The notes: generated from the letters alone by a model not told the origin. DNA of 64,000 nucleotides from an uncultured Hyphomicrobiales bacterium (GCA_903847605.1 CAINED010000014.1:1-64000), one strand, 5' to 3'; counted from the first letter of the stretch, positions 50,948-61,608 are shown. Translations and numbers: made by a program.

Positions 50948-52180
50948 ATGGCTGACGGTCTTATGGGCGGCGGTCGCGCTGCTTTCGCCATTCGCGATTA
51001 CAGCATCTACATCGCATCACGATTTCTGTGGGGGCTTGGTCAACACATCCAGACGATTGCGATTGCCTGGCTCGTTTACGAATTGACACGCGATCCCCTG
51101 GCGCTCGGCCTGATCGGTCTCGCCGCTTTTGTACCCGTGATCGTTCTGGCGCTGGTGAGCGGACCCGTTGCCGATCGTTACGACCGGCGCCTCATCATCG
51201 TTATATGCAGCGTGACGATGGCCGCGGCCTCTGCGGGCGTTATGGCGGCAGTTCTCACGGGATATGTTCACGCGGGGCGTACCTGGCCGCTCTATGCGGC
51301 GGTGATCGTGTTCGGAGCCGCGCGCGCATTTTCCGGTCCGGCCGGACAGGCCCTCGTCATGTCGCTGGTCCCGCGCGAGATCTATACCTCCGCCGCTGCG
51401 TGGAACAACACGGTCAATCAATCGGCAACCCTGATCGGGCCCTCCATCGGCGGACTCCTGTTCCCCTTCGGCGCAATGGTGCCCTTCGCTGTCGCCTGCG
51501 TTTCGCTTGTTGCGGCTGCCGTGCTGGCGATCATGATTTCGGCGCGTCCGAAAGCGGAAGCGAAGCCGCCCGTCACTTTCGCGATGCTCGTTGCCGGCTA
51601 TCAATTCATCTGGCGCACGCCGGTCATTCTGGGCACGATCACGCTCGATCTCGTGGCGGTTCTGTTCGCTGGCGCGACGGCGCTGCTGCCGATTTTCGCC
51701 AAGGACATTTTCGAGACAGGACCCTGGGGCCTCGGTCTGCTGCGTTCGATGCCCTCGGTCGGCTCCATTCTCGCCGCGTTGATCCTCGCGAATTTTACCT
51801 TGCGCTGGCATGTCGGACGCACGATGTTCGCATCGGTTGCTATTTATGGCCTCGCCACGATCGGCTTCGGTCTTTCGACAAATATATTCGTCGGCGCGAT
51901 CTTTTTGGTCCTTCTGGGCGCCGCCGACATGGTGAGCGTCGTTATTCGCCAGACGCTGATCCAGATTGAAACGCCCGATGACATGCGTGGCCGCACGATC
52001 GCCGTGCATAACATTCTGACGGGCACGTCCAACCAGCTCGGCGAATTCGAATCCGGGGTACTGGCCTCATTCATCGGCACTGTGCCGACCGTCGTCACAG
52101 GCGGCGTGATCGCGGTGGTTTCGACATTTATCTGGATGCGGCTGTTCCCGGATCTGCGCAATCGCGAAAGATTCTCGTAA
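50948..52180 (+). CDS. MFS transporter, EntS/MFS_3-like
   Basis: The 410-residue protein from ATG 50,948 has twelve predicted membrane helices. It starts RDYSIYIASRFLWGLGQHIQ and contains the MFS loop motif GPVADRYDRRL. The C-terminal half has RQTLIQIETPDDMRGRTIAV, typical of the MFS_3/EntS-type drug or siderophore exporters. A GTG further upstream is possible, but the predicted first helix begins shortly after the chosen ATG. The substrate is unknown. Neighbours are unrelated, and it appears to be a single gene. Confidence 0.85.
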   Translation: MADGLMGGGRAAFAIRDYSIYIASRFLWGLGQHIQTIAIAWLVYELTRDPLALGLIGLAAFVPVIVLALVSGPVADRYDRRLIIVICSVTMAAASAGVMAAVLTGYVHAGRTWPLYAAVIVFGAARAFSGPAGQALVMSLVPREIYTSAAAWNNTVNQSATLIGPSIGGLLFPFGAMVPFAVACVSLVAAAVLAIMISARPKAEAKPPVTFAMLVAGYQFIWRTPVILGTITLDLVAVLFAGATALLPIFAKDIFETGPWGLGLLRSMPSVGSILAALILANFTLRWHVGRTMFASVAIYGLATIGFGLSTNIFVGAIFLVLLGAADMVSVVIRQTLIQIETPDDMRGRTIAVHNILTGTSNQLGEFESGVLASFIGTVPTVVTGGVIAVVSTFIWMRLFPDLRNRERFS

Positions 52181-52255
52181 CAAACCGTTAGCCTTAAGAC
52201 TCCATTAAGGACCGCGCGGAATCATCGCCTCCTGTTTCACGCAGGGGACGCTGTG

Positions 52256-53374
52256 ATGAGTCTGTCTGATGAGAATTCGAAGTTTTCGCCCGATGCTAAC
52301 GGGCCAGCGCTCCTGCCGCCGCCCGTAAAGCCCGCGAAATCCGTGCTGCGCGCCATCGAGGCTCTCGATGCCGCCGAAGCGCGCGGCCCCGGGGAGGCGG
52401 CAAGACCCGAGGCGCGCAAGTGCGAAGCGCCTGTCATTGAAGCTGTCGCCATTGAGCAAAAGGCCGCCGAGCCGAAGCCAGTACGAGAGCCGCAGGCTGA
52501 AGCGCGCAAACCCGCCGAAGCGCCCAAGGTCGAGCCTGTCAAGGCCGACGCCGTAAAGGCAGAACCTCTCAAACCTTTGCGCGCCAGCGCCTTTCGGCCG
52601 AATGGCGCCGCAGCACAATCGCCTGCGCCTTCACGCAGACATACGTGGTTGATGCGCGCGGCGGGCGTCACGGTGCTTCTGGGCGCAGGATGGATCGCTG
52701 CTGCGCAGGTTTCCTCCGGCGACTTCAATCCGTTCGGCGCTTCCAAGCCTGCGATTGCGCAGCTATCGCCCATCGACCAGTTGCGGCTCGATCTGAAACA
52801 GGTTGTCGGCGACCTGACGACGATCCGCGCGCAACTCGGCAGGCTCGGCTCCCCCGAACATCGCGCGCGTCAGACCGCCGAACTCGATTCGCTGAAGCGT
52901 TCGCTCGCCGATCTTTCGCGCCGTATCGAGCAGGGCCGCACGGCGCAGACTGCCGCCGCTGCTGATCTCGGCGCTCGGCTCGATCGCGCACGCAACGATG
53001 ACGCCAAGCAACGCGAGGAAATTTCTGAGCGTATCGCACGCATCGAACGGCAGATTTCCGACGGCCGGCCCACGGCGACGCAGGCGTCATTGCCCCAGCC
53101 GAATAACAGCACCGTGGTTCCGCGCGTGGCCATCGCGCCGCCGCCGCCAGCGGCGGCAAGCGAGCCGAGCCAGCGCAAGCCGCAGGGACTGGCAGGCTAT
53201 GTGGTGCGCGAAGTTTATAACGGCATGGCGCTCATCGAGGGCCGCAACGGCTATCTCGAAGTCTATCCCGGCGCCTTCGTGCCGGGCGCCGGCCGCGTGC
53301 AGCAGATCACGCGCCGTTCCGGTCAGTGGGTCGTTGTCACATCGAATGGCGTGATTGGTCCGCAGGTCGAATAA
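52256..53374 (+). CDS. Membrane-anchored coiled-coil protein of unknown function
   Basis: The 372-residue protein has a Pro/Lys/Glu-rich cytoplasmic N-terminus (about 130 residues), one membrane segment (AAGVTVLLGAGWIAAAQV), a coiled coil (about 165-270, rich in RxE/LxxL repeats), and a C-terminal globular domain GLAGYVVREVYNGMALIEGR...YPGAFVPGAG. Proteins with this layout are recurrent in Hyphomicrobiales but I recall no function; the C-terminal module may be periplasmic. A GTG at 52,253 precedes the chosen ATG. Confidence 0.7.
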   Translation: MSLSDENSKFSPDANGPALLPPPVKPAKSVLRAIEALDAAEARGPGEAARPEARKCEAPVIEAVAIEQKAAEPKPVREPQAEARKPAEAPKVEPVKADAVKAEPLKPLRASAFRPNGAAAQSPAPSRRHTWLMRAAGVTVLLGAGWIAAAQVSSGDFNPFGASKPAIAQLSPIDQLRLDLKQVVGDLTTIRAQLGRLGSPEHRARQTAELDSLKRSLADLSRRIEQGRTAQTAAAADLGARLDRARNDDAKQREEISERIARIERQISDGRPTATQASLPQPNNSTVVPRVAIAPPPPAAASEPSQRKPQGLAGYVVREVYNGMALIEGRNGYLEVYPGAFVPGAGRVQQITRRSGQWVVVTSNGVIGPQVE

Positions 53375-53428
53375 GCGTCACGGCAAGCGGGATTTCTTTG
53401 AAGCCAGCGTCCGTTAGCGCCGGCTTCC

Positions 53429-55630
53429 TTATGCTGCATTCGCCTCTGCGCGCGCCGGCAAACGGGCGAGCACGTCGATGAGCGCGCGGTCGTGCAGCAG
53501 CACGTTGCACTCCGCAGGCTTCAGCCATGCGACTGCTTCCTCTAGATCGTGCGCATCGTTGAGCTTGGCTTCCGCCATCGCGCGGTAGGGATCGATCCTG
53601 CCGCGCACATGCGGCGGCGCTTCCGGCAAAAAGTGTTCGTGCGTTTCGCGCAGGGCGGGATTGCCGTGGATGGCGCGCAGCGCGCTCGGCGGATCGTCGT
53701 ACTCGCGAATTTCGGAAAAGATTTGCGCGGCGCGGCGCGCAACCGATGGCGGGCGCGTTTCTTCCGGCGTACGCAATAGGCCCATCGCCTTGAGCGCAAG
53801 GCCGATTGCGGCAAGGCCGCTTGCCCATGACAGCACGATGGCGAAGATAAGGCCCGCGATGGTCGGCGACATCCATGCCGCCAAGGACGGCGCGATCAGG
53901 AAAGCTGCGATCAAGGTCAGGAAGCCCAGCACCATGTGCCAGAAGTGACGCCTGAAAATGTCGCGGAATGGTATCGAGCCGTCGTCGCGCCGCTGCGGAT
54001 TCCAGCCCGCGTCGCGGCCGGACAGGATACGCAATACCGATCCCGTCTGGATCAGCATCATGATGGGCGCATAGAGCGACGACAGGATGACTTCGAGGAT
54101 CGTCGAGAAGAAGATGCCGATTGCCCCGCCACTCTCGCGTCGCACGCGCGCCATCGCGATTGCAACAACCATGCCGAACAGTTTTGGCGCAAGCAGCACA
54201 GCCATCGTCACGCCGAAGAGCCAAAGCGCGCGTTCGGCGTCGAACACGGGCCATGCGGGCAGCAACGTCACCTGGTCGGTGAAATATTCGGGACGAATGT
54301 AGGTCGATTGCAGAACGAGCACGAGACCGACGAGCAATTGCGCCAGCCAGAAGGGCGATGCGAGATAGCTGAATATGCCTGCCGCGATGTGTTGCCGCGT
54401 CGCGAAGGTAAAGCCCTTCGAGAGGATGATGCGGATATGCTGCAGATTGCCCTGGCACCAGCGCCGGTCGCGCAGAGCGAGGTCGATCAACGAAGGTGGA
54501 CTTTCTTCGTAGCTGCCGGTAAGCGCCGGGAGCATGTAGACGGAATAGCCTGCGCGGCGAAGAAGGGCAGCCTCGATGAAATCGTGGCTCATGATATGGC
54601 CGCCGAAGGGCGGACGCCCTCTCAGGTCTGGCAGTCCGCAGTGATCGGCGAAGGCCTTCATGCGGATGATGGCGTTGTGGCCCCAGTAATTGCCATTGAC
54701 GCCGGACCATGTCTGCAACCCGGCAGAAACAATCGGGCCCTGAAAGCGCGCCGCGAATTGATGAAGGCGCGCCAGCAGCGTGTTGCGATTGATGATCAGC
54801 GGCGGCGACTGGATGATCGCGGCGTCCGGATCTTTCTCCATCGCTTCGGTCAAGCGCAAGATCGTGTCCGCTGCGAGAAGGCTGTCGGCGTCGAGCACGA
54901 GCATGTGGTCGTAGGAGCCGCCCCAACGCGTGACGAAGTCGGCGATGTTGCCGGTCTTGCGCGCCGTGTTTTTCGGGCGGTGACGGTAATAGACACGGCC
55001 CTTGTCCCCGAGGCGCCTGCGCAATTCGACGAACTGCCGCTCTTCCTCGATCCAGATGTCGGGATTGGTCGTATCGGAAAGTAAAAACCAGTCGAAATGT
55101 TCGCCCTGGCCCGTCTCGTGCACTTCCTCGATCATCGCCTGAATAGCACTGCATACGCGGGCCGGCGTCTCGTTGTAGATCGGCATGACGATGGCGGTGC
55201 GCGCCTTCAGAGGCGAAACTGGCGGCGGTTTGCGGCGGCCTTCCGTAAGCAGCCACATCGCGCCGGCGACCGAGGCGCAGAACGACAGGGCGATCCACGA
55301 GAAATTGATGACGAACAGGACGAGCAGCAGCCACTTCAGCACCGTAATGGCGCCGACGTTGATGACGCCGTACATCTCGTAGGCGCCGTAGGCAGTGAGC
55401 GCGAGGCCGCCGCCGAACGTGATAAGGCGACTGAAAAATGTCCACCAGTTCGGCGCGTTATTAATCGGCTTGCGGCGCGTACTGCGATCGAACCGCGTCA
55501 GCGACTGGATGGGCATCGCCAAATGCGATTCCACTGGCATGGAGGCCAGCGTTCGTCTGGGCTCGGCCTCTTCCGGCTTAGCTTTGATTTCCGGCGCGTC
55601 GGCAGCGGGCGCGAGGGTTATGCTGTCCAT
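53429..55630 (-). CDS. opgH: Glucans biosynthesis glucosyltransferase OpgH (MdoH)
   Basis: The 733-residue protein from ATG 55,630 has GT2 catalytic motifs DADSLLA (DxD type) and RDRRWCQGN (the QxxRW-type segment), with about eight membrane helices. OpgH polymerises UDP-glucose into osmoregulated periplasmic glucans at the inner membrane. The start overlaps opgG by 13 bases; a TTG 12 bases upstream would also be possible, but ATG is preferred. The opgG-opgH order on one strand is the usual operon. Length is below E. coli OpgH (about 847) but within alphaproteobacterial forms. Confidence 0.93.
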   Translation of the reverse strand: MDSITLAPAADAPEIKAKPEEAEPRRTLASMPVESHLAMPIQSLTRFDRSTRRKPINNAPNWWTFFSRLITFGGGLALTAYGAYEMYGVINVGAITVLKWLLLVLFVINFSWIALSFCASVAGAMWLLTEGRRKPPPVSPLKARTAIVMPIYNETPARVCSAIQAMIEEVHETGQGEHFDWFLLSDTTNPDIWIEEERQFVELRRRLGDKGRVYYRHRPKNTARKTGNIADFVTRWGGSYDHMLVLDADSLLAADTILRLTEAMEKDPDAAIIQSPPLIINRNTLLARLHQFAARFQGPIVSAGLQTWSGVNGNYWGHNAIIRMKAFADHCGLPDLRGRPPFGGHIMSHDFIEAALLRRAGYSVYMLPALTGSYEESPPSLIDLALRDRRWCQGNLQHIRIILSKGFTFATRQHIAAGIFSYLASPFWLAQLLVGLVLVLQSTYIRPEYFTDQVTLLPAWPVFDAERALWLFGVTMAVLLAPKLFGMVVAIAMARVRRESGGAIGIFFSTILEVILSSLYAPIMMLIQTGSVLRILSGRDAGWNPQRRDDGSIPFRDIFRRHFWHMVLGFLTLIAAFLIAPSLAAWMSPTIAGLIFAIVLSWASGLAAIGLALKAMGLLRTPEETRPPSVARRAAQIFSEIREYDDPPSALRAIHGNPALRETHEHFLPEAPPHVRGRIDPYRAMAEAKLNDAHDLEEAVAWLKPAECNVLLHDRALIDVLARLPARAEANAA

Positions 55631-57201
55631 CGATAAAGCCAAGTCTCCGTGACGGGCGTATCGCGTAATGCCAGATCAAGGCGTAATTCGCACTGACCGG
55701 ATTGTCCCGGATCGAAATCGAACTGGACGCGCACGGTCTTGCGATCCTTGATCAGGGTTGTCTTGACGCCGGAAATTGCGCCGGGATGAGCCGAGATGCG
55801 CGGCTTGATTTCATCTTGCGGACGGTTCTCGCCGAAAATGCCGCCTTCGAATTCCACAAGCACCCGGCGGCGGCGCGAATTGGGCGAAGCGCCATGCACG
55901 CGGCCAAGGCGGGAGTTGCGCGCGACCGCCAGCGGCGGGCGCTCCGGCGGCGTCCAGCACCAGAATTGCCGGTAGGCGAAATTCGTCTCGCTGCCGGCGG
56001 CGAGCGGTTCGCGCGGCCGGTAATAGGCGACGATATTCTGGTTCACCTGGGAATCTGCGGGTATTTCCGCCAAGGTTACGCTGCCGCGTCCCCATTCGCC
56101 AAGAGGCTCGACCCACACCGACGGACGCTGGTGCCAGAGCTGCTCTTCGTCGAGAAAGCGCGCGAATTCCCGGTCGCGCTGGATGAGGCCGAAGCCAACC
56201 GGATTTTCGTCGACGAAAGCGGAGACTTGTAACGTCTCCCGGTTGGCGATGGGACGCCAGATCCATTCCTTGCGTCCGCTGAGAATTTGCAGGCCGGTAA
56301 CCTCGTAAACACCGGGCCTCAGATCTTCGGAGCGGCGTCTGTCCATGGGCCCAAAGAGGTGTGTCGCCTGCATCGCGCCGAGCCCGTAATGCTCGACGGT
56401 AACACGGGTGAACAACGTGCATTCCGTGTCGATGATCGTGGCTTCGCCGGGACGCATGGTGAAGCGGAATGCGCCGCTGAGGCTCGGCGAATCCAGAAGG
56501 GCGTGGATAACGAGCGTATTCTTGGCCCGCGTTGGCTTTTCGATCCAGACGGCTGTCAGGCGCGGCACTTCCTCGCCCTTGGGATCGCCGACACGCAATG
56601 CCAACGCGCGCGCGGTAACGCCCGCCGGCTGATGTTCGCCCATCGCCTTGTAAAAGCACGCGCCCTGAAAACTGGCGATCTCCTCGAGATTGCCTTTCCC
56701 GTCGTTCTGCAGCACGCGAAAACCGGAGAAGCCGATATCGGCATTGTCGGCAGGCGGCTTGATCTTGCCGAAGTCGAAATCGTCGCGACGATAGGCGAGC
56801 CGTGTGTCAACGCCGTTTTCGACCAGCGTCACTTGCATCTGGCCGGAAAAGATCGAGCCGCGATGGAGGGGCTCGATGGCGAAGCCGATGTTTTCGTCGC
56901 GCCATATGATCCGGTCGCTCTTGCGGCGAATGTCCTGATACTGGTCGTATTCCAGCTTGGCGAATGTATCCGCCAATTCCTGCGCCGGCGCGCGGAAGGG
57001 TTTGGACGCGAGTTCTCGGGCCTCCGCCGCAACCGACTGTGCGCTAAAAGCCTTTTTCGGCGCTGCCTCCGGCGGCGCTTTTTCGCCGTTTGGGGCCGCG
57101 CCATTCTGGGCGCTGGTCTTGGAAATAGCGGTGACGCCGATCAACGCCGGGGTGGCGACGCCAGCCAGCGCAAATTTCAACAACTCCCGACGCCTGAACA
57201 T
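55618..57201 (-). CDS. opgG: Glucan biosynthesis protein OpgG/OpgD, Tat-exported
   Basis: The 527-residue periplasmic protein starts MFRRRELLKFALAGVATPAL, a twin-arginine-type leader (RRRELLK) ending in TSAQN. It has the MdoG domain with EFYAPM-like core, WVEPLGEWGRGSVTLAEIPA and the C-terminal beta-domain LRLDLALRDTPVTETWLY. OpgG/OpgD adds or shapes glucan branches in the periplasm; the Tat leader is characteristic of OpgD-type proteins, so the symbol could be opgD. ATG 57,201 is preferred over one 21 bases upstream. The gene lies upstream of opgH. Confidence 0.9.
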   Translation of the reverse strand: MFRRRELLKFALAGVATPALIGVTAISKTSAQNGAAPNGEKAPPEAAPKKAFSAQSVAAEARELASKPFRAPAQELADTFAKLEYDQYQDIRRKSDRIIWRDENIGFAIEPLHRGSIFSGQMQVTLVENGVDTRLAYRRDDFDFGKIKPPADNADIGFSGFRVLQNDGKGNLEEIASFQGACFYKAMGEHQPAGVTARALALRVGDPKGEEVPRLTAVWIEKPTRAKNTLVIHALLDSPSLSGAFRFTMRPGEATIIDTECTLFTRVTVEHYGLGAMQATHLFGPMDRRRSEDLRPGVYEVTGLQILSGRKEWIWRPIANRETLQVSAFVDENPVGFGLIQRDREFARFLDEEQLWHQRPSVWVEPLGEWGRGSVTLAEIPADSQVNQNIVAYYRPREPLAAGSETNFAYRQFWCWTPPERPPLAVARNSRLGRVHGASPNSRRRRVLVEFEGGIFGENRPQDEIKPRISAHPGAISGVKTTLIKDRKTVRVQFDFDPGQSGQCELRLDLALRDTPVTETWLYRWTA

Positions 57202-57424
57202 GCAGCCCGCTGACTCGATCACCGAGAACTCACCCGCGACGGTTTTCTATACCAAATGCGACTGGCGTGCGACGGCCCGTCAATAAATTGTTAGTCATAT
57301 TCATTTCCGGCGGTAAGGATGGTTAACGTCCGCTGCAGGACGCCGCGTTTGACCCGGAGTGTCGGCCGTGCGTAAGCCTCCCGAATCTGGCAAATGAATG
57401 CCCGGTCGCAGCGGGGGAGTTTCC

Positions 57425-58795
57425 GTGACGAGCAACAAAGAAGGCGTGCGCACATGTCTGGCGGTGGTTCTCGCCGCCGGTGAAGGCAAGCGCATGAAAT
57501 CGGACTTGCCGAAGGTGCTGCACCGGGTCGCCGGGCGCAGCATGCTGGGCCATGCGCTGGCGGCCGTAACGGCGGCAGGCGCGGATTCCGTCGCGGTGAT
57601 CGTCGGACCGGGCAGGGACGACGTGGCGGCCGAAGCGCGCGCCTGCGCTCCCGCGGCCGAAGTGTTCGTGCAGGAGGACAGGCTGGGTACGGCTCACGCC
57701 GTGTTGCGCGCCCGCGCAGCGCTGGAGCGCGGCTTTGACGATGTCGTCGTCGCCTTTGCAGACACGCCGCTCGTGCTGGCGCAAACCTTCGGCGGGTTGC
57801 GCACCGAACTCGTGGAAGGCGCAGCGGTGGCGGCGCTCGGGTTCGAGGCCGGCGATCCCACGGGCTACGGCCGTTTTCTCATGGAGGAGGGCGAACTCGC
57901 CGCGATCCGCGAGCACAAGGACGCCAGCGAAAAAGAGCGGGAAATCAGAATTTGCAATGCCGGGCTGATGGCTCTTTCCGGCAAGTCGGCGCTCGGCATT
58001 CTCGACGCCATCGGCAACGCCAATGCCCAGGGCGAATACTATCTCACCGATGCCGTCGCCACGGCGCGTAGCCAGGGGCTGAAAACAGCCGCGGTCATAG
58101 CGCCGGAAAGCGAGGTGATGGGCGTCAACGACCGCATTCAGCTTGCCGACGCGGAAGCGGCGATGCAGCGGCGCCTGCGCGCGGACGCCATGCGCGATGG
58201 CGTGACCATGATCGATCCCGCAACCGTGCATCTGTGGTTCGACACGAAGTTGGGTCGTGATGTCGTCATCGAGCCGGGCGTCTTTTTCGGGGCGGGCTGC
58301 GAGATCGGCGACGGCGCGATCATCAAGGCGTGGTCGCATCTTGAAGGCGCGAAGGTCGCGCGGGGCGCCAGCGTCGGCCCGTTTGCGCGCCTGCGTCCGG
58401 GTGCGGTCATCGGCGAGCAGGCCAAGATCGGAAATTTCGTGGAGATCAAAGCCGCCGATATCGGTCCGGGTGCAGCGGTCAGTCACCTGACCTACATTGG
58501 CGACGCCAGCATCGGCGCGAAGGCGAATATCGGCGCGGGCACGATCACCTGCAACTATGACGGCTTTTCCAAATTCCGGACCGAGATAGGCGCGGGGGCT
58601 TTCATCGGATCGAATTCGTCGCTCGTTGCGCCGGTCCGGATTGGCGCGGGCGCCATCGTCGGCTCGGGCTCGGTCATTACACAGGATGTCGAAGCCGATG
58701 CATTGGCGCTTGGCCGGGGCCGCCAGACCGACAAGCCCGGCTGGGCAAAGGCGTTTCGGGAACGGCCGGAAAACGCTGGAAAATCAAAAAAATAA
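57425..58795 (+). CDS. glmU: Bifunctional GlmU (glucosamine-1-phosphate acetyltransferase / GlcNAc-1-phosphate uridyltransferase)
   Basis: The 456-residue protein from GTG 57,425 (GGGGGAG 5 bases upstream; an ATG at 57,398 would add 9 residues) has the N-terminal uridyltransferase motif [18 protein letters not shown] and the left-handed beta-helix acetyltransferase domain with repeated hexapeptides ([20 protein letters not shown], then [20 protein letters not shown]). It makes UDP-GlcNAc for peptidoglycan and lipopolysaccharide. It is divergent from opgG and 133 bases upstream of glmS, its pathway partner. Confidence 0.94.
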   Translation: MTSNKEGVRTCLAVVLAAGEGKRMKSDLPKVLHRVAGRSMLGHALAAVTAAGADSVAVIVGPGRDDVAAEARACAPAAEVFVQEDRLGTAHAVLRARAALERGFDDVVVAFADTPLVLAQTFGGLRTELVEGAAVAALGFEAGDPTGYGRFLMEEGELAAIREHKDASEKEREIRICNAGLMALSGKSALGILDAIGNANAQGEYYLTDAVATARSQGLKTAAVIAPESEVMGVNDRIQLADAEAAMQRRLRADAMRDGVTMIDPATVHLWFDTKLGRDVVIEPGVFFGAGCEIGDGAIIKAWSHLEGAKVARGASVGPFARLRPGAVIGEQAKIGNFVEIKAADIGPGAAVSHLTYIGDASIGAKANIGAGTITCNYDGFSKFRTEIGAGAFIGSNSSLVAPVRIGAGAIVGSGSVITQDVEADALALGRGRQTDKPGWAKAFRERPENAGKSKK

Positions 58796-58928
58796 AATGC
58801 GAACCTGATTCTGATTCAGAACTTCAGGCAACGTCATAAACCTTCACGGGAATTGACTTGAGCTGGCCGCTTCGCCGGCCTAGCCATGGCGCGAAATTTG
58901 CTGCTGGACGGCAGCCGGAGAGTTGAAA

Positions 58929-60755
58929 ATGTGCGGAATTGTCGGGGTCCTCGGACAGGAACAGGTCGCGGACCGTATCGTGGAAGCGCTGAAACGTCTG
59001 GAATATCGCGGCTACGATTCCGCCGGCGTTGCGACTCTGGAAGGTGGACGGTTGGAACGCCGCCGCGCCGAGGGAAAGCTTCGCAATCTCGATCAGCGCC
59101 TGCGCCAGTCACCGCTAAATGGCTCGACCGGCATCGGGCACACCCGCTGGGCGACGCACGGCCGCCCGACCGAAAACAACGCGCATCCCCACGCCACGGA
59201 CAAGGTGGCGGTGGTCCACAACGGCATCATCGAGAACTTTCGCGAGTTGCGAGAGGAATTGACCGCCCACGGTCACGTCTTCTCGACTGAGACCGATACT
59301 GAAGTCATCGCGCATCTCGTCACGCACGAGATTCAGAGTGGCAAGGCGCCGGTCGAGGCTGTGGCGGCGGCGCTGCCGCGCCTGCGCGGCGCCTTCGCGC
59401 TGGCGCTCATCTTCGACGGTCATGAGGGCATGATGATCGGGGCGCGGCAGGGCGCGCCGCTGGCTGTCGGCCGGGGCGACGGCGAAATGTATATCGCCTC
59501 CGACGCGCTGGCGCTCGCACCCTTCACTGACACCATCGCCTATCTCGACGATGGCGACTGGGTGATCCTGACGCGCGACACCTGCGAATTCCGCGACCGC
59601 AGCGACGCAAAGGTCGTTCGCAACTGGATCAAGACTCAGGCTTCGGCCTTTCTCGTCGACAAGGGCAATTACCGCCACTTCATGGCCAAAGAAATTCACG
59701 AACAGCCGGAAGTCGTCGGCCGGACCCTGGCCCATTATCTCGACATGTCGAGCGGGCGCGTACGCCTGCCGTTCGACCTGCCGTTCGATCCCGCCACACT
59801 GTCGCGCATCACGATTTCCGCCTGCGGAACCGCCTATTATGCCGGCTTGACCGCAAAATACTGGATCGAGCGCTTTGCCCGGCTACCCGTCGAAATCGAT
59901 GTCGCCTCCGAATTCCGCTACCGCGAAGCGCCGCTCGACGAGACCGGCCTGATGATCGTCGTGTCGCAATCCGGCGAGACGGCGGATACGCTGGCGTCGC
60001 TGCGCTACGCCAAGGAGCAGGGCCAGAAAATTCTCTCCGTCGTCAACGTGCCGACCTCGACCATCGCCCGCGAAAGCGACGTGGCGGCGCTGACGCTTGC
60101 GGGCCCCGAAATCGGCGTCGCCTCGACGAAGGCTTTCACGTGCCAGCTTGCGGTGCTCGCGGCGCTTGCCATCGCCTTCGGGCGCGCACGCGGCAAGATC
60201 AGCGAATTGGAAGAACAACGCCTGGTGTCCCAGCTCATCGGTATTCCCGGCCTCATGGCCGAAGCCATGAAGGGCGAAGCGCATATCGAGAGCCTCGCGG
60301 GCAGCCTCGCCAAGGCGCGCGACGTTCTCTATCTCGGCCGCGGCACGAGCTATCCGCTGGCGCTGGAAGGCGCGCTGAAGCTCAAGGAAATCTCCTATAT
60401 CCATGCCGAGGGCTATGCGGCAGGCGAGCTTAAGCATGGGCCGATCGCGCTGATCGACGAGGACATGCCCGTCATCTGCATCACGCCCTTTGACTCCGTT
60501 TACGAAAAGTCCGTCTCCAACATGCAGGAAGTGGCGGCGCGCGGCGGCCGGCTCATACTGGTCGGCGATCGCCGGGCTGCCGACGGCGCCGGGATCGACT
60601 TCGAGTCCGTCGTCCGCCTGCCTGACATGGAGCCGGAGTTCGCGCCGCTGGTCTATGCGATACCCGTCCAGATGATCGCCTATCATACGGCTGTTTTCAT
60701 GGGCAAAGATGTCGATCAGCCCAGAAATCTCGCCAAGAGCGTCACAGTGGAGTGA
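58929..60755 (+). CDS. glmS: Glutamine--fructose-6-phosphate aminotransferase
   Basis: The 608-residue protein starts MCGIVGVLG; ATG 58,929 is chosen because Cys2 becomes the N-terminal nucleophile of the glutaminase domain after Met removal (the TTG six bases upstream would block this). The C-terminal half has two SIS domains (SACGTAYYAG, QSGETADTLASLRYA, STKAFTCQ) and ends LAKSVTVE. It makes glucosamine-6-phosphate from fructose-6-phosphate and glutamine. The 133 bases upstream contain a small hairpin (GCCGGCC-type) that I cannot assign. Confidence 0.96.
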   Translation: MCGIVGVLGQEQVADRIVEALKRLEYRGYDSAGVATLEGGRLERRRAEGKLRNLDQRLRQSPLNGSTGIGHTRWATHGRPTENNAHPHATDKVAVVHNGIIENFRELREELTAHGHVFSTETDTEVIAHLVTHEIQSGKAPVEAVAAALPRLRGAFALALIFDGHEGMMIGARQGAPLAVGRGDGEMYIASDALALAPFTDTIAYLDDGDWVILTRDTCEFRDRSDAKVVRNWIKTQASAFLVDKGNYRHFMAKEIHEQPEVVGRTLAHYLDMSSGRVRLPFDLPFDPATLSRITISACGTAYYAGLTAKYWIERFARLPVEIDVASEFRYREAPLDETGLMIVVSQSGETADTLASLRYAKEQGQKILSVVNVPTSTIARESDVAALTLAGPEIGVASTKAFTCQLAVLAALAIAFGRARGKISELEEQRLVSQLIGIPGLMAEAMKGEAHIESLAGSLAKARDVLYLGRGTSYPLALEGALKLKEISYIHAEGYAAGELKHGPIALIDEDMPVICITPFDSVYEKSVSNMQEVAARGGRLILVGDRRAADGAGIDFESVVRLPDMEPEFAPLVYAIPVQMIAYHTAVFMGKDVDQPRNLAKSVTVE

Positions 60756-60870
60756 CATTCCCCGTCCAGAAGAGCGCGCTGGGCGGGTGGCGTAAGTCGC
60801 CTATTTCGTCGCTTGCTTTTAGAGGCTGTGCTGCCCATCTTGCGCCGCAGCGAGACCATTGAGACAGGAC

Positions 60871-61608
60871 ATGCACGACCCCAACAGCCCGCTGCCCCAT
60901 CCCCACGAGGCGACGCCGCACAGGCACTTCGGGGCCGGAATCCGGACGTGGTTCCTGACCGGCCTCGTTATTGCGGGCCCCTTGGCGGTAACCGCATCGA
61001 TCGTCTGGTGGTTCGTCACGACCGTGGACAACTGGATCAGGCCCCTGATCCCCCAAAGTCTCTGGCCGGAAAATTTTCTTCCGTTTCACATTCCTGGCCT
61101 TGGCGTCATCATCGCCTTTCTGGGCCTGACTCTTCTTGGATTTCTCGCTGCGAACCTTGCCGGGCGCACGCTGATCCGGCTCGGCGAGCGCATCCTCGAC
61201 GGGATGCCGGTGGTCCGCGGCATCTATAAAAGCGTGAAGCAACTCTTCGAGACCGTGTTTTCCCAAACGGGAACGGGCTTCCGCAAGGTTGGCCTCGTGC
61301 AGTTCCCGGGGCCTGGACAATGGTCGCTCGTCTTTATTTCGACGCCCCCGTCCGGTGTGGTTCTGGAAGCTTTGCCTGACTCCGTCGAATTTATATCAGT
61401 ATTCCTGCCGTGTACGCCGAACCCCACGACGGGCTTTTATTACTATCTGCCAAAAAGCGACGTGATCGAGATCGGGCTTTCGCCGGAAGACGCGGCGAAA
61501 CTGATCATGTCGGCCGGCCTGATTCAGCCGGAGACGCAGGCGAAATTGGGCAAGCTGGCGATCGAGGGACGGGCGAAAAAGCCCGCGCCGATTTCCTCTA
61601 ATTCCTGA
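60871..61608 (+). CDS. DUF502-family inner-membrane protein
   Basis: The 245-residue protein from ATG 60,871 has two N-terminal membrane helices (about residues 30-50 and 75-100) and the DUF502 signature LGERILDGMPVVRGIYKSVK, KVGLVQFPGPGQWSLVFIST, and CTPNPTTGFYYYLPKSD. The family is widespread but uncharacterised; plant relatives (COV1-like) are membrane proteins. It commonly sits between glmS and recG in Hyphomicrobiales, as here. Confidence 0.9.
   Translation: MHDPNSPLPHPHEATPHRHFGAGIRTWFLTGLVIAGPLAVTASIVWWFVTTVDNWIRPLIPQSLWPENFLPFHIPGLGVIIAFLGLTLLGFLAANLAGRTLIRLGERILDGMPVVRGIYKSVKQLFETVFSQTGTGFRKVGLVQFPGPGQWSLVFISTPPSGVVLEALPDSVEFISVFLPCTPNPTTGFYYYLPKSDVIEIGLSPEDAAKLIMSAGLIQPETQAKLGKLAIEGRAKKPAPISSNS

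Noticed and set aside
53337-55445. A 702-codon minus-strand frame overlapping opgH.
   Set aside because: It overlaps opgH in another frame on the same strand; only the opgH frame carries glycosyltransferase motifs.
58923-58928. TTG two codons upstream as glmS start.
   Set aside because: The catalytic Cys must follow the initiator Met, which fixes the start at 58,929.
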